A DNA stretch of 28,832 nt from JBOGWP01 sp050693875 (GTDB taxonomy: Bacteria > Actinomycetota > CADDZG01 > JAHWKV01 > JBOGWP01), in NCBI GenBank assembly GCA_050693875.1, contig JBOGWP010000011.1, positions 1 through 28,832 on the forward strand. The letters run 5' to 3'. The position numbers and the translations under genes were made by a program. A model generated the notes under the pieces. That model saw only the letters and a list, made by a program, of their open reading frames with translations, was not told the DNA's origin and ran no database searches. Of this stretch, positions 1 to 8,397 are shown piece after piece. Each line of letters begins with the position of its first letter. Position 1 is the first letter of the stretch.

Positions 1-235
1 AGCGCCGGCAGCGCAGCCGGCGGATCTCCGCCTCGAGGTAGAGCTTGCAGCCGCCGAGGTCGAGATGACGCCACCGTCGGCGGGAGCGGTCGTAGACCGA
101 GCGAGTGCGAAATCCGCACGGGCAGGCGACGCGTCGACGCAGCCCGACGATCACCCCCTGCGGGGCGAAGCTCACCGCCGCGACGCTCGCCCCCGGGAGC
201 GCGAGGATGGTGTTGAACGCAGTGGTGACGCGCAC
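1..235 (-). CDS. ISL3-family transposase, N-terminal part (runs off the left edge)
   Basis: The minus strand reads from a GTG at 235 to the window edge without a stop. The 78 visible residues have the look of an ISL3 transposase N-terminus: an opening like MRVTTAFNTILALPGASV, then a CPCG zinc-ribbon half, a YDRSRRRWRHLDLG stretch and an RRLRCRR end where the second cysteine pair of the zinc ribbon would begin. In this family the zinc ribbon and a following HTH bind the IS ends and a DDE domain further on does the cutting; those parts lie outside the window. The GTG was chosen because the family motif starts right there and nothing similar lies upstream. Whether the copy is intact cannot be judged here. 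A second ISL3 piece in the same orientation lies at 5461-5690. Confidence 0.8.
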   Translation of the reverse strand, partial: MRVTTAFNTILALPGASVAAVSFAPQGVIVGLRRRVACPCGFRTRSVYDRSRRRWRHLDLGGCKLYLEAEIRRLRCRR

Positions 236-303
236 GTGTCCCCCTCGATCCGGGTGGTTAACAAGCTCCGAATCTACGGGCAAGATGCGTGCGCGTCGCT
301 GCG

Positions 304-324
304 TTCCGGTACCTGCCGAAGCCC
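304..324. repeat. Possible terminal inverted repeat of the left ISL3 copy
   Basis: Read on the minus strand this begins GGGCTTCGGCAGGTACCGG, about 70 bp upstream of the transposase GTG. It partly resembles the candidate end at 5432 (GGCTCTATCGGCATG), and ISL3 elements commonly have ends starting GGCT/GGGCT. The match is modest, so the boundary is tentative. Confidence 0.35.
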
Positions 325-721
325 GTAGCTCAAGGCCCGCCCGCCCCTTGACGGCCGAGCGCCCGCGCCCCCACACCCCCGGACCCCCGCCCCAGCCGCC
401 ATGGTCGGGGCCGTCGCCTTCAGCTTCGTGGGGGCGCGCCCGCCGTCAAGGGCCTCTCGGCGGCTTCGCCGGCGGGCTCATCTGTGCCAGGCGGCGGATC
501 GTGGACAAGACATGAGGCCGCTCGTGCGCCGATTTCAGCAGGTCAGAGCCTCGATGGGCCCTCAGGGGGCCCACACGAACCTGAGGAGTCCCGTAAAATC
601 CAACCACCGAACCCTCTATCGATCCCAGGGCAGTTCACCTCACTGCTGTTTGTGAAGTACTCTCGGCTCCTATGAGCGGATGGAGGTTGTCGGACGCGCG
701 GTCCGACGAGAGGCAGCCGCT
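325..721. other. Intergenic region upstream of the TIR gene
   Basis: No ORF here has recognisable protein features; the open frames are GC-driven shadows. The stretch should carry the promoter of the TIR-TPR gene, but I see no convincing -35/-10 pair. A GAGAGG ribosome-binding site at about 709-714 precedes the ATG at 722. Confidence 0.5.
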
Positions 722-3052
722 ATGACGAGTCCCGGCTCGCCCCGGTGGGACGTGTTCCTCTGCCACAGCAGCAAAGACAAGCGGCGCGTCGAACGGCTCT
801 ATGACGAATTTGTCGCACGTGGTCTCAGGGTTTGGTTCGACAAGACCGCCATCGTCGGCAGCGCCTCGGTCCCGCTCAAGGTCGAGGAAGGGCTGGAGCA
901 ATCCCGGACGGTGGCGCTGTGTCTGTCACCTGCCTTTCTAGCGTCCGAGTGGACGGCGTATGAGCGGGCCTCGGCGCTGCACGGCGATCCGGCAAATCTC
1001 CGGGCCAGCCTGTTGCTCATCGAGTTCGCGCCGTGCCGCCCCCCGCGCGGACTCGCCCATTTCCGGCGCCTGAAGTTCCATCGGTTTAGCAAGGCGGGCG
1101 TTGATGAGATTGTCGAGTCGCTTCCCATCAGCCCAACGCCGAGCGCTGCGAAGCCACCCAGCGCCGTCACATCGCTGCTCGATGACGCGAAGGACAAGGA
1201 GGGCGGCGGAGGCTACATCGCGGCAGGGGAGCTCACGAAAAGAGCGCTTGACCTCGCGCTCACGGCAGGGGCCGGTACCGACGAGGGAGCGCGGGAGTTG
1301 GCTCGGGCTCGCACTGCGCACAGTCACGCGCTTCTCCTGTGTGATCGGGACTTCGAATCAGCGTGGGAGCTAGCCGATGCGGGGGCCGATCCGGCCGCGC
1401 TCGACGGTTACCCCGACCTGCTCTTCAGCGCGCTGGCCGGGAAGGCGGAGGCCGCGATGGCTACCGGCCGGATGAGGATTGCTCTCGGTGCGGCGCTGGC
1501 TGCCGAAGAGCTCGCTCAAGACGAGGATGAGAAGCGGACGGTCCTCCAACTGAGAGCGCAGATTGCCCTACGGAGCCGCTCGCCAGCAGAGGCGGTGGCG
1601 CTGTACGAGGAGGCCGAGCAGAGTTTCCTTGCGCTCCTCAATAGCGACCCTGATGCCGCCGCCAAGATCCGAGCCAAGGTAGGCGTCGGGTCGTGCTTGA
1701 CCAACAAGGCACTCGCGCTCCGAGGAGCCGGCGACATCGCGGTAGCCAAGCTGGAGTTCTCCCGAGCTGCCGACTGGTACGTGCAGGGCGGCTCCCCGTC
1801 CGACGAGTCGGTGGCCCGGCGGTTTCTCGCCCGCTGCCACTTTGATGAACATGACTGGGACGCTGGTTTCGCGGTGCTCGACGAGGCACAGCGGCTGGCC
1901 GAGCAGGAGAACCTGACCTCCGGCCTGGTGGCCTGCCTCGAACTTCGGGCGCGGGCGCTAGCGACCACCGATCAGGCCGAGCCGGCTCGCGCGGCGCTCC
2001 TTCGTGCCGTGGAGGTGCTCGGCGACCAAGACCCTGAGATGACCCGTCGGTTTCATCAGATGCTGGCCACCCTTGCCGAACAGCTGGGCGACAGGGGGAC
2101 GGCACGCCGTCACCTCGACACGGCCCGTGTCATGGCGGAGCAGGCCGGCGACCCCCTCACGATCGCCGATGTCGCGCATCAGACCGAAGAGCTAGCCAAA
2201 CGATGGAAGCGCGAGATCGGCCCGGCACCAGATGACGTTATCGCGGCGCTGCGGACCCGACTCGAGCAAACCGAGCATCCCGGTGAGGCCGCGCACACGA
2301 TGCAGCAGCTTGCCGGTGCGTACCGGTCACACGGCGACCTGCAGCGGGCCCGTGACTGGCATCAGCGCGCGCACGACGCGGCCATGACGATCAGTGATCA
2401 GGCACTGGCGGCCGGTGCGCTCATCGGCCTCGCGGAGGTCGCGATTGCGGACGAGGATGACGTGCCCGCTGCGGAGCACCTTCAAAAGGCGCTGGGACTG
2501 GTCGACCGGCTGCCCGCGTGGGAGGTCAAGGCGAGCGCGCTCTATTTCGCCAGCCAGCTACAGGCTCGCAGTGGCGACCTTCGGGCCGCTCGTCGGACTC
2601 TGGACAAGGCGCACACGATCGCCACGAAGCATCACGTCGATCACCTCGCAGCCGAAGTAGAACGGCTCCGAGACGACATCGACGACTGGTTGTCGATCCG
2701 GGCACTTCCGTCAACTGACCTTGCCGCGCTAGCAGAGCAGTTGGCGAGTCTCGAAGACTGGTACCCCGAGGCCCGCCGACGGCTGCGGCGCTTGTGGTGG
2801 TACTGGCAGGGAGATGAGGTGATGCGCAATTTGATCTCGCACAGCGGGGCGAAGAGCCTGATCGTCACGGACAACGCTGCGGAAGTCGACGCTCTGGCCG
2901 ACGATCTCGCCGTTCTCTTCGACGCCGCCACCTTTGTCACCGAGTCTTCCTTTGCGCAGGGCGAATCCATCCAGACGTTCGTGCCTTTTCCGACCGATCT
3001 TGCCTTCCCCTACATGAACGTCCTTGCCGTCCAGAAAACGAAAGGAACGTAG
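722..3052 (+). CDS. TIR-domain protein with long TPR-like helical repeat region
   Basis: 776 residues from the ATG at 722. This start was preferred to the in-frame ATG at 680 because a GAGAGG site precedes it and the TIR fold begins at residue 9. Residues 9-120 are a bacterial TIR domain: WDVFLCHSSKDK (beta-A and first loop), GLRVWFDK, then SPAFLASEWTAYE. Glu81 in the SEWTAYE motif sits where NAD-cleaving TIR domains carry their catalytic glutamate. From about residue 160 to 680 the protein is Ala/Leu/Arg-rich paired helices typical of TPR repeats (for example the stretch around ARRHLDTARVMAEQAGD). The last 75 residues form a separate small domain I do not recognise. Bacterial TIR proteins of this form are often NADase effectors in antiphage defence or signalling; that role is inferred here. 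Translation is probably coupled to the next gene, which starts 2 bp after the stop. Confidence 0.85.
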   Translation: MTSPGSPRWDVFLCHSSKDKRRVERLYDEFVARGLRVWFDKTAIVGSASVPLKVEEGLEQSRTVALCLSPAFLASEWTAYERASALHGDPANLRASLLLIEFAPCRPPRGLAHFRRLKFHRFSKAGVDEIVESLPISPTPSAAKPPSAVTSLLDDAKDKEGGGGYIAAGELTKRALDLALTAGAGTDEGARELARARTAHSHALLLCDRDFESAWELADAGADPAALDGYPDLLFSALAGKAEAAMATGRMRIALGAALAAEELAQDEDEKRTVLQLRAQIALRSRSPAEAVALYEEAEQSFLALLNSDPDAAAKIRAKVGVGSCLTNKALALRGAGDIAVAKLEFSRAADWYVQGGSPSDESVARRFLARCHFDEHDWDAGFAVLDEAQRLAEQENLTSGLVACLELRARALATTDQAEPARAALLRAVEVLGDQDPEMTRRFHQMLATLAEQLGDRGTARRHLDTARVMAEQAGDPLTIADVAHQTEELAKRWKREIGPAPDDVIAALRTRLEQTEHPGEAAHTMQQLAGAYRSHGDLQRARDWHQRAHDAAMTISDQALAAGALIGLAEVAIADEDDVPAAEHLQKALGLVDRLPAWEVKASALYFASQLQARSGDLRAARRTLDKAHTIATKHHVDHLAAEVERLRDDIDDWLSIRALPSTDLAALAEQLASLEDWYPEARRRLRRLWWYWQGDEVMRNLISHSGAKSLIVTDNAAEVDALADDLAVLFDAATFVTESSFAQGESIQTFVPFPTDLAFPYMNVLAVQKTKGT

Positions 3053-3054
3053 GC

Positions 3055-4976
3055 GTGCCACGGCCGAGGAACGATCCGCTCTTTCGGTGGGAGTACACCT
3101 ACGTCGATGACGATGGTTTCGACGACGGGCGCACGCCGGAGGCCGCAACGTTGGCATGTCAGGGGGTGCCGTTTCCGGCCACCGTCCATGACGTCGCGCG
3201 TCCGACTGTCACCCCTCGTCGCTCTGGTCCGTGGTGGCTCTGCCAAGACCCGGCTGCCGGCGGCATCTACGCGCACAACGTGCTCCACCTGGCGGTCTAC
3301 TTCGGCTTGGTGCCGATCCTGAGCCGGAGCCAGCTCGCCGCAGCGTCAGATGTCGAGGTCAGCGCCGTGCGGGAGATCCGTGTCCCGGTCTATGAGGACG
3401 ATCAGCACGGACACCGTCTTGTCCAAGAAGTGCGCGAGCGAATCCGGACGCTGACGATCGAAGCCGCCGACGGCCGAGGTGAAGAGCTCCTCCGCGATCT
3501 GGCTACGGCGCTAAGCGATTTGCGTGAGGCCGTGCCGGGTAGCCGCGAACGCACCGTTCGCATCGGACTGGCCAGCTTCCCTTACCGACCGTGGCGCCAA
3601 GGACCGCCAGCCCTGCGGCTCCATCCGGATCCTCAAAGACGAGCACCGTCCGCTTACCGCCACCGACGACGATGCCGAGCGCGCTGCGTCGCCGATCGAT
3701 GACGTTGGCGATCTTCAGCATCCGATGGAGAAGCTCTTGGGGCGGCTGAACGCCAAAGACACGAGTGGTATCGATGCCGAGCTCGGTGCGCCAGACCTCA
3801 CCGCCGACCGCGCCTATTGGATCGGCTCACTACTGGCGACACGCGGGGACCTCGGACTAGCTGAGACAGCTTGGCGGCGCGCAGATGAACTCGGTAGTGC
3901 TGATGGCGCCCACGAACTGGCGCGCCTGCTGCGCAATCGCGGTGACGACGCCGAAGCAGAGGCGGTTGCCGGTCGCGCGGATGAGCGCGGCAGCCCGAGC
4001 GGCGCCCATTTGCTGGGGTCGCTTCGGGATCAGCGTGGCGACTCGGCCGGTGCGGAGGCGGCGTTCCGACGGGGTGACGAACGAGGCAACGGCCCGGCAG
4101 CCTTCCGCCTCGCTATTGCGCTCATTCAGCGCGGTGAGACGGATGAGGGCGAGGCTGCCTTTCGACGCGCCGATGAACGCGGTGATCCGCGTGGCGCGAC
4201 CGCCCTTGGCCTTCGGCTCAAGGAGGCCGGCGACATGGACGGGGCCGAGGCAGCGTGGCGCCGGGCGGATGAGCGTGGCGATGGCCCGGCAGCCTATCTT
4301 CTCGGTCTTGAGGCGATGAACCGAGGCGACGAAGTCGGTGCCGAGGCCGCCTGGCGCCGCGCAGATGAGCGCGGTGAGGAGACCTCCGCCACAGGACTCG
4401 GCGTGCTCTACGTGTCCAAGGGCAAGCTTGAGGCCGCAGAGGCCGCCTTTCGACGCGCAGACGAGCGCGGTGAAGCCCAGGGATCGCTGTTCCTCGGTGC
4501 ACTCATGGACGCACGGCAACAGTGCCGAAGCCGAACGAGCCTATGCGCGCGGTGCCGAGCGCGGCCATGCCGAAGCGGCGTTCCGTCTTGGTTGCCTCCT
4601 CGAGGCTCGGGGCGATAAGCCGGCTGCTTCGGCGGCCTGGCAGCGGGCGGCTGATCTCGGCAGCCCTGAGGGGACCCTCAACCTCGCGTACGTCCTCGTC
4701 AATAAGGGAGACATTCACCGCGCCTTTCCACTGCTGCGAACCGCCCTGACGTCAGGGCATCCCGAGTGCGCGCCACGGGCCGCGCTTACGCTCGGCTCGC
4801 TGTTCAAGCTGGCTGGGGCGCCGGCCGATGCTAGAAAGCTGCTCCAAGCCGTGATCGACTCGAAGCATCCGGAGATCGCGCCAATGGCGGTGGCCGAGTT
4901 GGCTGCCCTGGAGAAAGACGTCGCGGAAGAGGCAGGCGCGCCAGCAACGCTCGAATCGCTGCAACCGCCACGGTAA
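3055..4976 (+). pseudogene. Partner of the TIR gene: unknown N-terminal domain plus 32-residue Sel1/TPR-like repeats, two frameshifts
   Basis: Starts with GTG at 3055, two bases after the TIR gene stop. Frame 1 (3055 to about 3600) encodes a domain I do not recognise, opening MPRPRNDPLFRWEYTY and including GGIYAHNVLHLAVYFGLVPIL. The coding signal then moves to frame 2 between about 3560 and 3640 and to frame 3 at about 4511-4515, ending at 4976. Nine repeats of 32 residues (consensus AEAAWRRADERGDPxGAxxLG) run from 3860 to 4721; they resemble Sel1/TPR solenoids used for protein contacts. The 96-nt repeat period shows that unit 7 is 94 nt long, so the second shift is a 2-base loss. The first is a +1 base or -2 base change. 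ATG 3725 could restart translation as a separate repeat-only protein. Either the gene is decaying or these are sequence errors. Role as adaptor or regulator of the TIR protein is inference. Confidence 0.6.
3860..4721 (+). repeat. Nine tandem 96-nt coding repeats (32 residues each)
   Basis: Units start at 3860, 3956, 4052, 4148, 4244, 4340, 4436, 4530 and 4626. Spacing is exactly 96 except 4436 to 4530, which is 94. Each unit encodes a helix pair with the conserved core RRADERG followed by GAxxLG. Conservation of the repeated codons (gcggatgagcg-like) is high in units 4-7, which suggests recent unit duplication. Confidence 0.85.
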
Positions 4977-5431
4977 CGGCTGGTCGCTTGGGAATAGTCG
5001 GGGGAAGGGGGCCGTCAACTGGCGCGGCGCGCAAATCGCTGACGGCGTGGCGGTTCCGTTCTGGCCTACTGCGCAACCGCAAACAGGAGGGTCCGGCTCT
5101 AAGAACTGGTAGTTGGTGACGTTGAAGTGATGAGGTTGAGGCCCTGCGCGGTGCCGGTATCGACGCGGAGAAATGCCGCCACATCCACATGATCGATGGG
5201 TACCCTGGTCACGCGCGTTCACGCGTTACTTGGTGAGGGCGCTGTCGCTTCGCGTGAGGAGCGAGCGTGTAGGCCACGCTGCTTCAACTGCCTGCACTGG
5301 ACGAAAGGCGGGATTCCAGGTGTCCGATCCCTGTCAGTGGCAGCCTGTTCCACTAGGCGCGAACCAACTCCCGACCCCATGAGGAGTGCCCTCTCGGGGG
5401 CAGCGAACCAGAGACCCCATCACTCAAAAGC
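4977..5431. other. Intergenic region, no gene seen
   Basis: Between the repeat-protein gene and the second ISL3 remnant. Only short frames exist; one 37-codon stretch at about 5128-5240 looks faintly protein-like but has no start, no family motif and stops on both sides. No terminator or RNA gene could be recognised. Confidence 0.5.
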
Positions 5432-5455
5432 GGCTCTATCGGCATGAATGTGGGT
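5432..5455. repeat. Probable ISL3-type terminal inverted repeat
   Basis: Begins GGCTCTATCGGCATGAATG and lies just beyond the transposase stop at 5461, where the 3' end of an ISL3 element is expected. The GGCTCT opening is usual for this family. The matching opposite end is not seen because the element is truncated on its other side. Confidence 0.45.
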
Positions 5456-5460
5456 CGAAC

Positions 5461-5690
5461 TCAGCAAACCGGGGACCGCTCGTGCGGTAGGACGTGATCG
5501 ATCGGTCCCAAGGTAAGCATGATGAGGGCGAGTGTTGCCCCGGCCGAATGGAACCCGTAAGCCCTCTTGGTGATCAGGCGCACGCGGGCGTTGAGGCCCT
5601 CGTGCCGGGCGTTGTTCACGCCGAGACGCACCGCGGCGAGAATGCCGGCCCGATGCTTGATCGTGCGCCGCGAGAAAGGGTGCGCTGACG
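5461..5690 (-). pseudogene. ISL3-family transposase, C-terminal remnant
   Basis: The minus strand encodes the last 70-odd residues of an ISL3 transposase, ending with TGA at 5463-5461. The visible block RTIKHRAGILAAVRLGVNN, then ARHEGLNARVRLITKRAYGF and a tail LTLGPIDHVLPHE, is the classical ISL3 C-terminus. The Glu in ARHEGLN is the last residue of the DDE catalytic triad. Upstream of about 5690 the similarity stops abruptly, so most of the gene, including the DNA-binding part and both catalytic Asp residues, is gone. It has the same orientation as the piece at 1-235 but cannot be its other half: that gene continues left off the window while this one would have continued right. The TIR module therefore sits between two different ISL3 copies. 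Confidence 0.8.
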
Positions 5691-5921
5691 GGGATGTCCG
5701 AGGCGTTGGACTGGCACGTGCCGCTCGGCATGGTTGCGCTCGGACAGATCGGCACGATGATCGTCGGAGACCCCTTCGCGACAGCGCACCGCGCCAGGCG
5801 ACACGAGCTGGCCAGGGTTGAGATCAGCGGTCCGGGTACGCCGAGCTTCCGAGTCGCGTCCGACACCTGCTCCGGCCGGACCCTGGATGGGACGACTCCG
5901 CGCTCGACGTGAGGGTCCGGT

Positions 5922-6599
5922 TCACGCCGAACCGGGTCGGACCGCAGAGAGCCCACGCTGCGCGTCTTCGATGTCCACGGCGACGTCGTCTTTTCGGCGC
6001 CGCTGAGCGGCCCGGGCCTGGTGCTCTCGGGTAGGGATGTCAAGGCGGCTGCGCCGCCGCCCGACGGTGCCTGGCGTTGTTATCGCGGCGACGCGCTGCT
6101 CGTGAGCTGCGGCACCCACCAGCGGTGGGCGGAGGGCCAGGGAACGAGGCGGATGGGGGATGTCTCGCCCTCGATCGCGAGCCTGGACGGGGTCGAGGAT
6201 GGTGAGGTGGGCGGGCAGGCCGGTGGCGGTCGCACGCGTGCGGAATCGGCGGTCGTTGGTCACCAGGTAGCGCACCCACGTCCGGAGAGCGGCGTGGGCG
6301 GCATGACGGGCGTCGGAGGGACGCACACGGCCGGCCTCGAAGCGCGCCGCCTCGGCGTCGAACACGTCCTCCGGTACGCGCGGATTGCCTCGGTTCACCG
6401 CGAACGGGAGAGCGGAATCCATAATCCGGTTCCATGCGTCGCGGGCCATCAGCTCACGTTCGACGTCGGTGGACGTCGCCAGGAACAGCGCCCGCGTGGG
6501 GTGGCGCGCGTAGAGGAAGACGCGGAATGCGGCGACGCGTTCGCGATCACCGGGTGCGAGCGGTGTAGATGGCGCCCAACCGTCGAACACGTCGAGCAA
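5922..6599 (-). pseudogene. PIN-domain (VapC-like) toxin remnant lacking its N-terminus
   Basis: The recognisable protein covers about 6185-6599; the frame then stays open to a stop at 5924-5922, so the true end is uncertain. Visible features are VFDGWAPSTPL at the start, FLYARHPTRALFLATSTDVE, ERELMARDAWNRIM, and the C-terminal PIN signature SDARHAAHAALRTWVRYLVTND followed by RRFRTRATATGLPAHLTIL. The Asp in SDARHAAHA and the TND motif are the usual C-terminal acidic metal ligands of PIN ribonucleases. The N-terminal LLDTN strand with the first catalytic Asp is missing or altered: the frame reads QQLLDVFDGW where LLDTNVxFDGW would be expected. No start codon or antitoxin gene lies upstream, because the recombinase gene ritA begins at the same point on the other strand. 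It is presumably inactive. Confidence 0.65.
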
Positions 6600-7473
6600 C
6601 TGCTGGCCCACTACGAGCACTACCTGGTGGCCGAGCGGGGCCTGGTCGAGCGCGTGGTGTCGGCGTGGAAGAAGGCGGCGGCGCTGTTTCTCGGCGAGCA
6701 CCCAGGCTTGGCCACGGGTGCTGCTGCGATCGGGGCGGCGGATGTAAGTGCCTTCTGCGCCCGTGAGCTGCCCCGCCGCAGCGGGTCGGCAGCGAGGAAC
6801 CTGGCGGCTGCGCTGCGGTCGTTCCTGCGCTTCCTGCACCTGGAGGGCGTGGTGGAGGCGCCCCTGGCACAGGCGGTGCCGTCGGTGGCCAGCCGCAAAG
6901 GGATGGGTCTGCCCCGCGGGCTCGACCACCTGACCGTCGCCCGAATGTTGGCGAGCTGCGACCAGCGGACCAAGCTGGGTCGGCGGGACTACGCCGTCCT
7001 GCTGGTGTTGGCACGCCTCGGGTTGCGGGCCGGCGAGGTCGCCCGGCTGTCCCTCGACGACATCGATTGGCGAGCCGGGGAGCTGGTCGTGCACGGTAAG
7101 GGCGGTCGTGACGATCGACTCCCGCTCCCTGCCGACGTCGGCGCCGCGGTGGCCGGCATCCTCCGGCGTGGCCGTCCGCGGGCAGAGAGCCGCGCGGTGT
7201 TCTTGCGCGCCATCGCCCAGACGGTGGCCCTGAGCCCAGCGGGGGGTCACATGGTGGTGTACGCGGCGTGCCATCGGGACGGGGTGCCCAAGGTGGGGGC
7301 GCACCGGCTCCGGCATACCCTGGCCACCGATCTCCTCCCGGGCCGGAGGGTCGCTGGTCGAGGTCGGCCAGGTCCTCCGGCACGCCGCTGTGGCCACGAC
7401 CGGCATGTACGCAAAGGTCGACTTCGCCGCGCTGGCCCCGCTCGCCCCGCCCTGGCCCGGGGGTGCGGCATGA
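6591..7473 (+). pseudogene. Tyrosine recombinase, first of a RIT trio (truncated, frameshifted)
   Basis: First of three consecutive tyrosine recombinases. Visible are a core-binding domain from VEQLLAHYEHYLVAERGL, with the AARNLAAALRSFLRFLHLEG helix, and a catalytic domain with the first Arg in LGLRAGEVARLS, the Lys hairpin VVHGKGGRDDRLPL, and HRLRHTLATDLL. After DLL an extra C at about 7338-7340 shifts the frame. In the next frame the expected end follows (VGQVLRHAAVATTGMYAKVD with the nucleophilic Tyr), closing with TGA 7471-7473, which overlaps the next ATG by 4 bp. Relatives have an N-terminal extension of roughly 100 residues that is absent here: similarity starts at the junction with the PIN remnant, and no start codon precedes it. 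Both defects argue for a dead gene. Confidence 0.8.
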
Positions 7474-8397
7474 GCGAACACACGCTGCGGAGCGCGCTCG
7501 GCGAGTACCTCGCCGTCCGTCGTTCGCTGGGCTTCAAGCTGGCCCGTGACGGCTTGCTGCTGGAGCAGTTCGTCGCCTTCTGCGAACAAGCCGTTGCCCG
7601 ACGGGTCACCCACGAACTGGCAGTGGCGTGGGTCACCGCTCCGGCCAAGGCATCACCGTCGTGGCTGAGGATGCGGCTGGGCGTCGTCCGGGGCTTCGCC
7701 ACCTGGCTGCAGGCCGCCGACCCTGCCACCGAGGTCCCGGAGCGAGGGTGGTTGCCGCCACGGCGGCGGACCAACCCGTATCTGTACGCCGAAGCCGACA
7801 TCGCTGCGCTCCTCGAAGTCGCACGGCAGGCCCGCTGGCCGCTGTCGGCTGCCACCTGCGAGACCCTCATCGGGTTGGTGGTGGTGACCGGGATGCGCAT
7901 CGGTGAGGCCATCAGGCTCGACCGCGCCGATGTGTCGTTGGCCGAGGGCCTGGTCACCATCCGGGAGTCGAAGTTCGGAAAGTCCCGGCAGGTCGTCATC
8001 CACCCCACCACGGTCACGGCCCTGGGCTCCTACCTGCGACGGCGCGCCGTGCTGTCCCCCACGCCGAGCGCGCCGGCCCTGTTCGTCCATCCTGCCGGCA
8101 GCCGCGTCACCTACCAGAGCGTGTGCCAGATGTTCCAAGCGCTGGTCCGCCGGGCGGGGCTCAGGCCCCGATCGCAGCACTGCCGGCCCACGATCCACGG
8201 GTTGCGCCACACGTTCGCGGTGAACACCTTGGTTCGTTGGCATCGCGACGGGCTCGACGTGCAGGCCCGGCTGCCGGTGCTGTCGACCTGGCTGGGTCAT
8301 GCCGATCCGAAGTGGACCTACTGGTACCTGTCGCGTCGGCGGAGCTCCTCACGTCGCCGGCGAGCGCCTCGACGGGTCCTGGGGGAGCCAGCCATGA
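7470..8397 (+). pseudogene. Tyrosine recombinase, second of the RIT trio (3'-end frameshifts)
   Basis: Starts ATG 7470 inside the ATGA overlap with the first recombinase (MSEHTLRSALGEYLAVRRSL). The core-binding domain covers roughly the first 110 residues. The catalytic part shows Arg in VTGMRIGEAIRLDR, the beta-hairpin Lys in RESKFGKSRQVVIH, HGLRHTFAVNTL, and WLGHADPKWTYWYLS with the catalytic Tyr. All active-site residues fall before the first indel. One base is missing at about 8330 (TYWYLS should continue ASAELL) and a second at about 8353, which restores the frame ending with TGA 8395-8397 and the ATGA overlap with the third gene. The defects remove only the last 20 or so residues, so activity might survive, but the partners are also damaged. 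Confidence 0.8.

Noticed and set aside
3860..4721. CRISPR-like array from regular 96-nt spacing
   Set aside because: The period keeps reading frame and encodes conserved 32-residue units; there is no repeat-spacer alternation.
5128..5240. 37-codon frame with a protein-like look (EALRGAGIDAEKCRH)
   Set aside because: Stops on both sides, no start and no recognised family; too short to support as a gene.
1..5690. A single ISL3 element split by the TIR module
   Set aside because: Both pieces are on the minus strand with the N-terminal piece on the left; one split gene would have it on the right.
5694..5912. Plus-strand 72-codon frame starting MSEALDWHVPLGMVALGQ
   Set aside because: Overlaps the end of the ISL3 remnant on the other strand and shows no conserved motif beyond its hydrophobic start.
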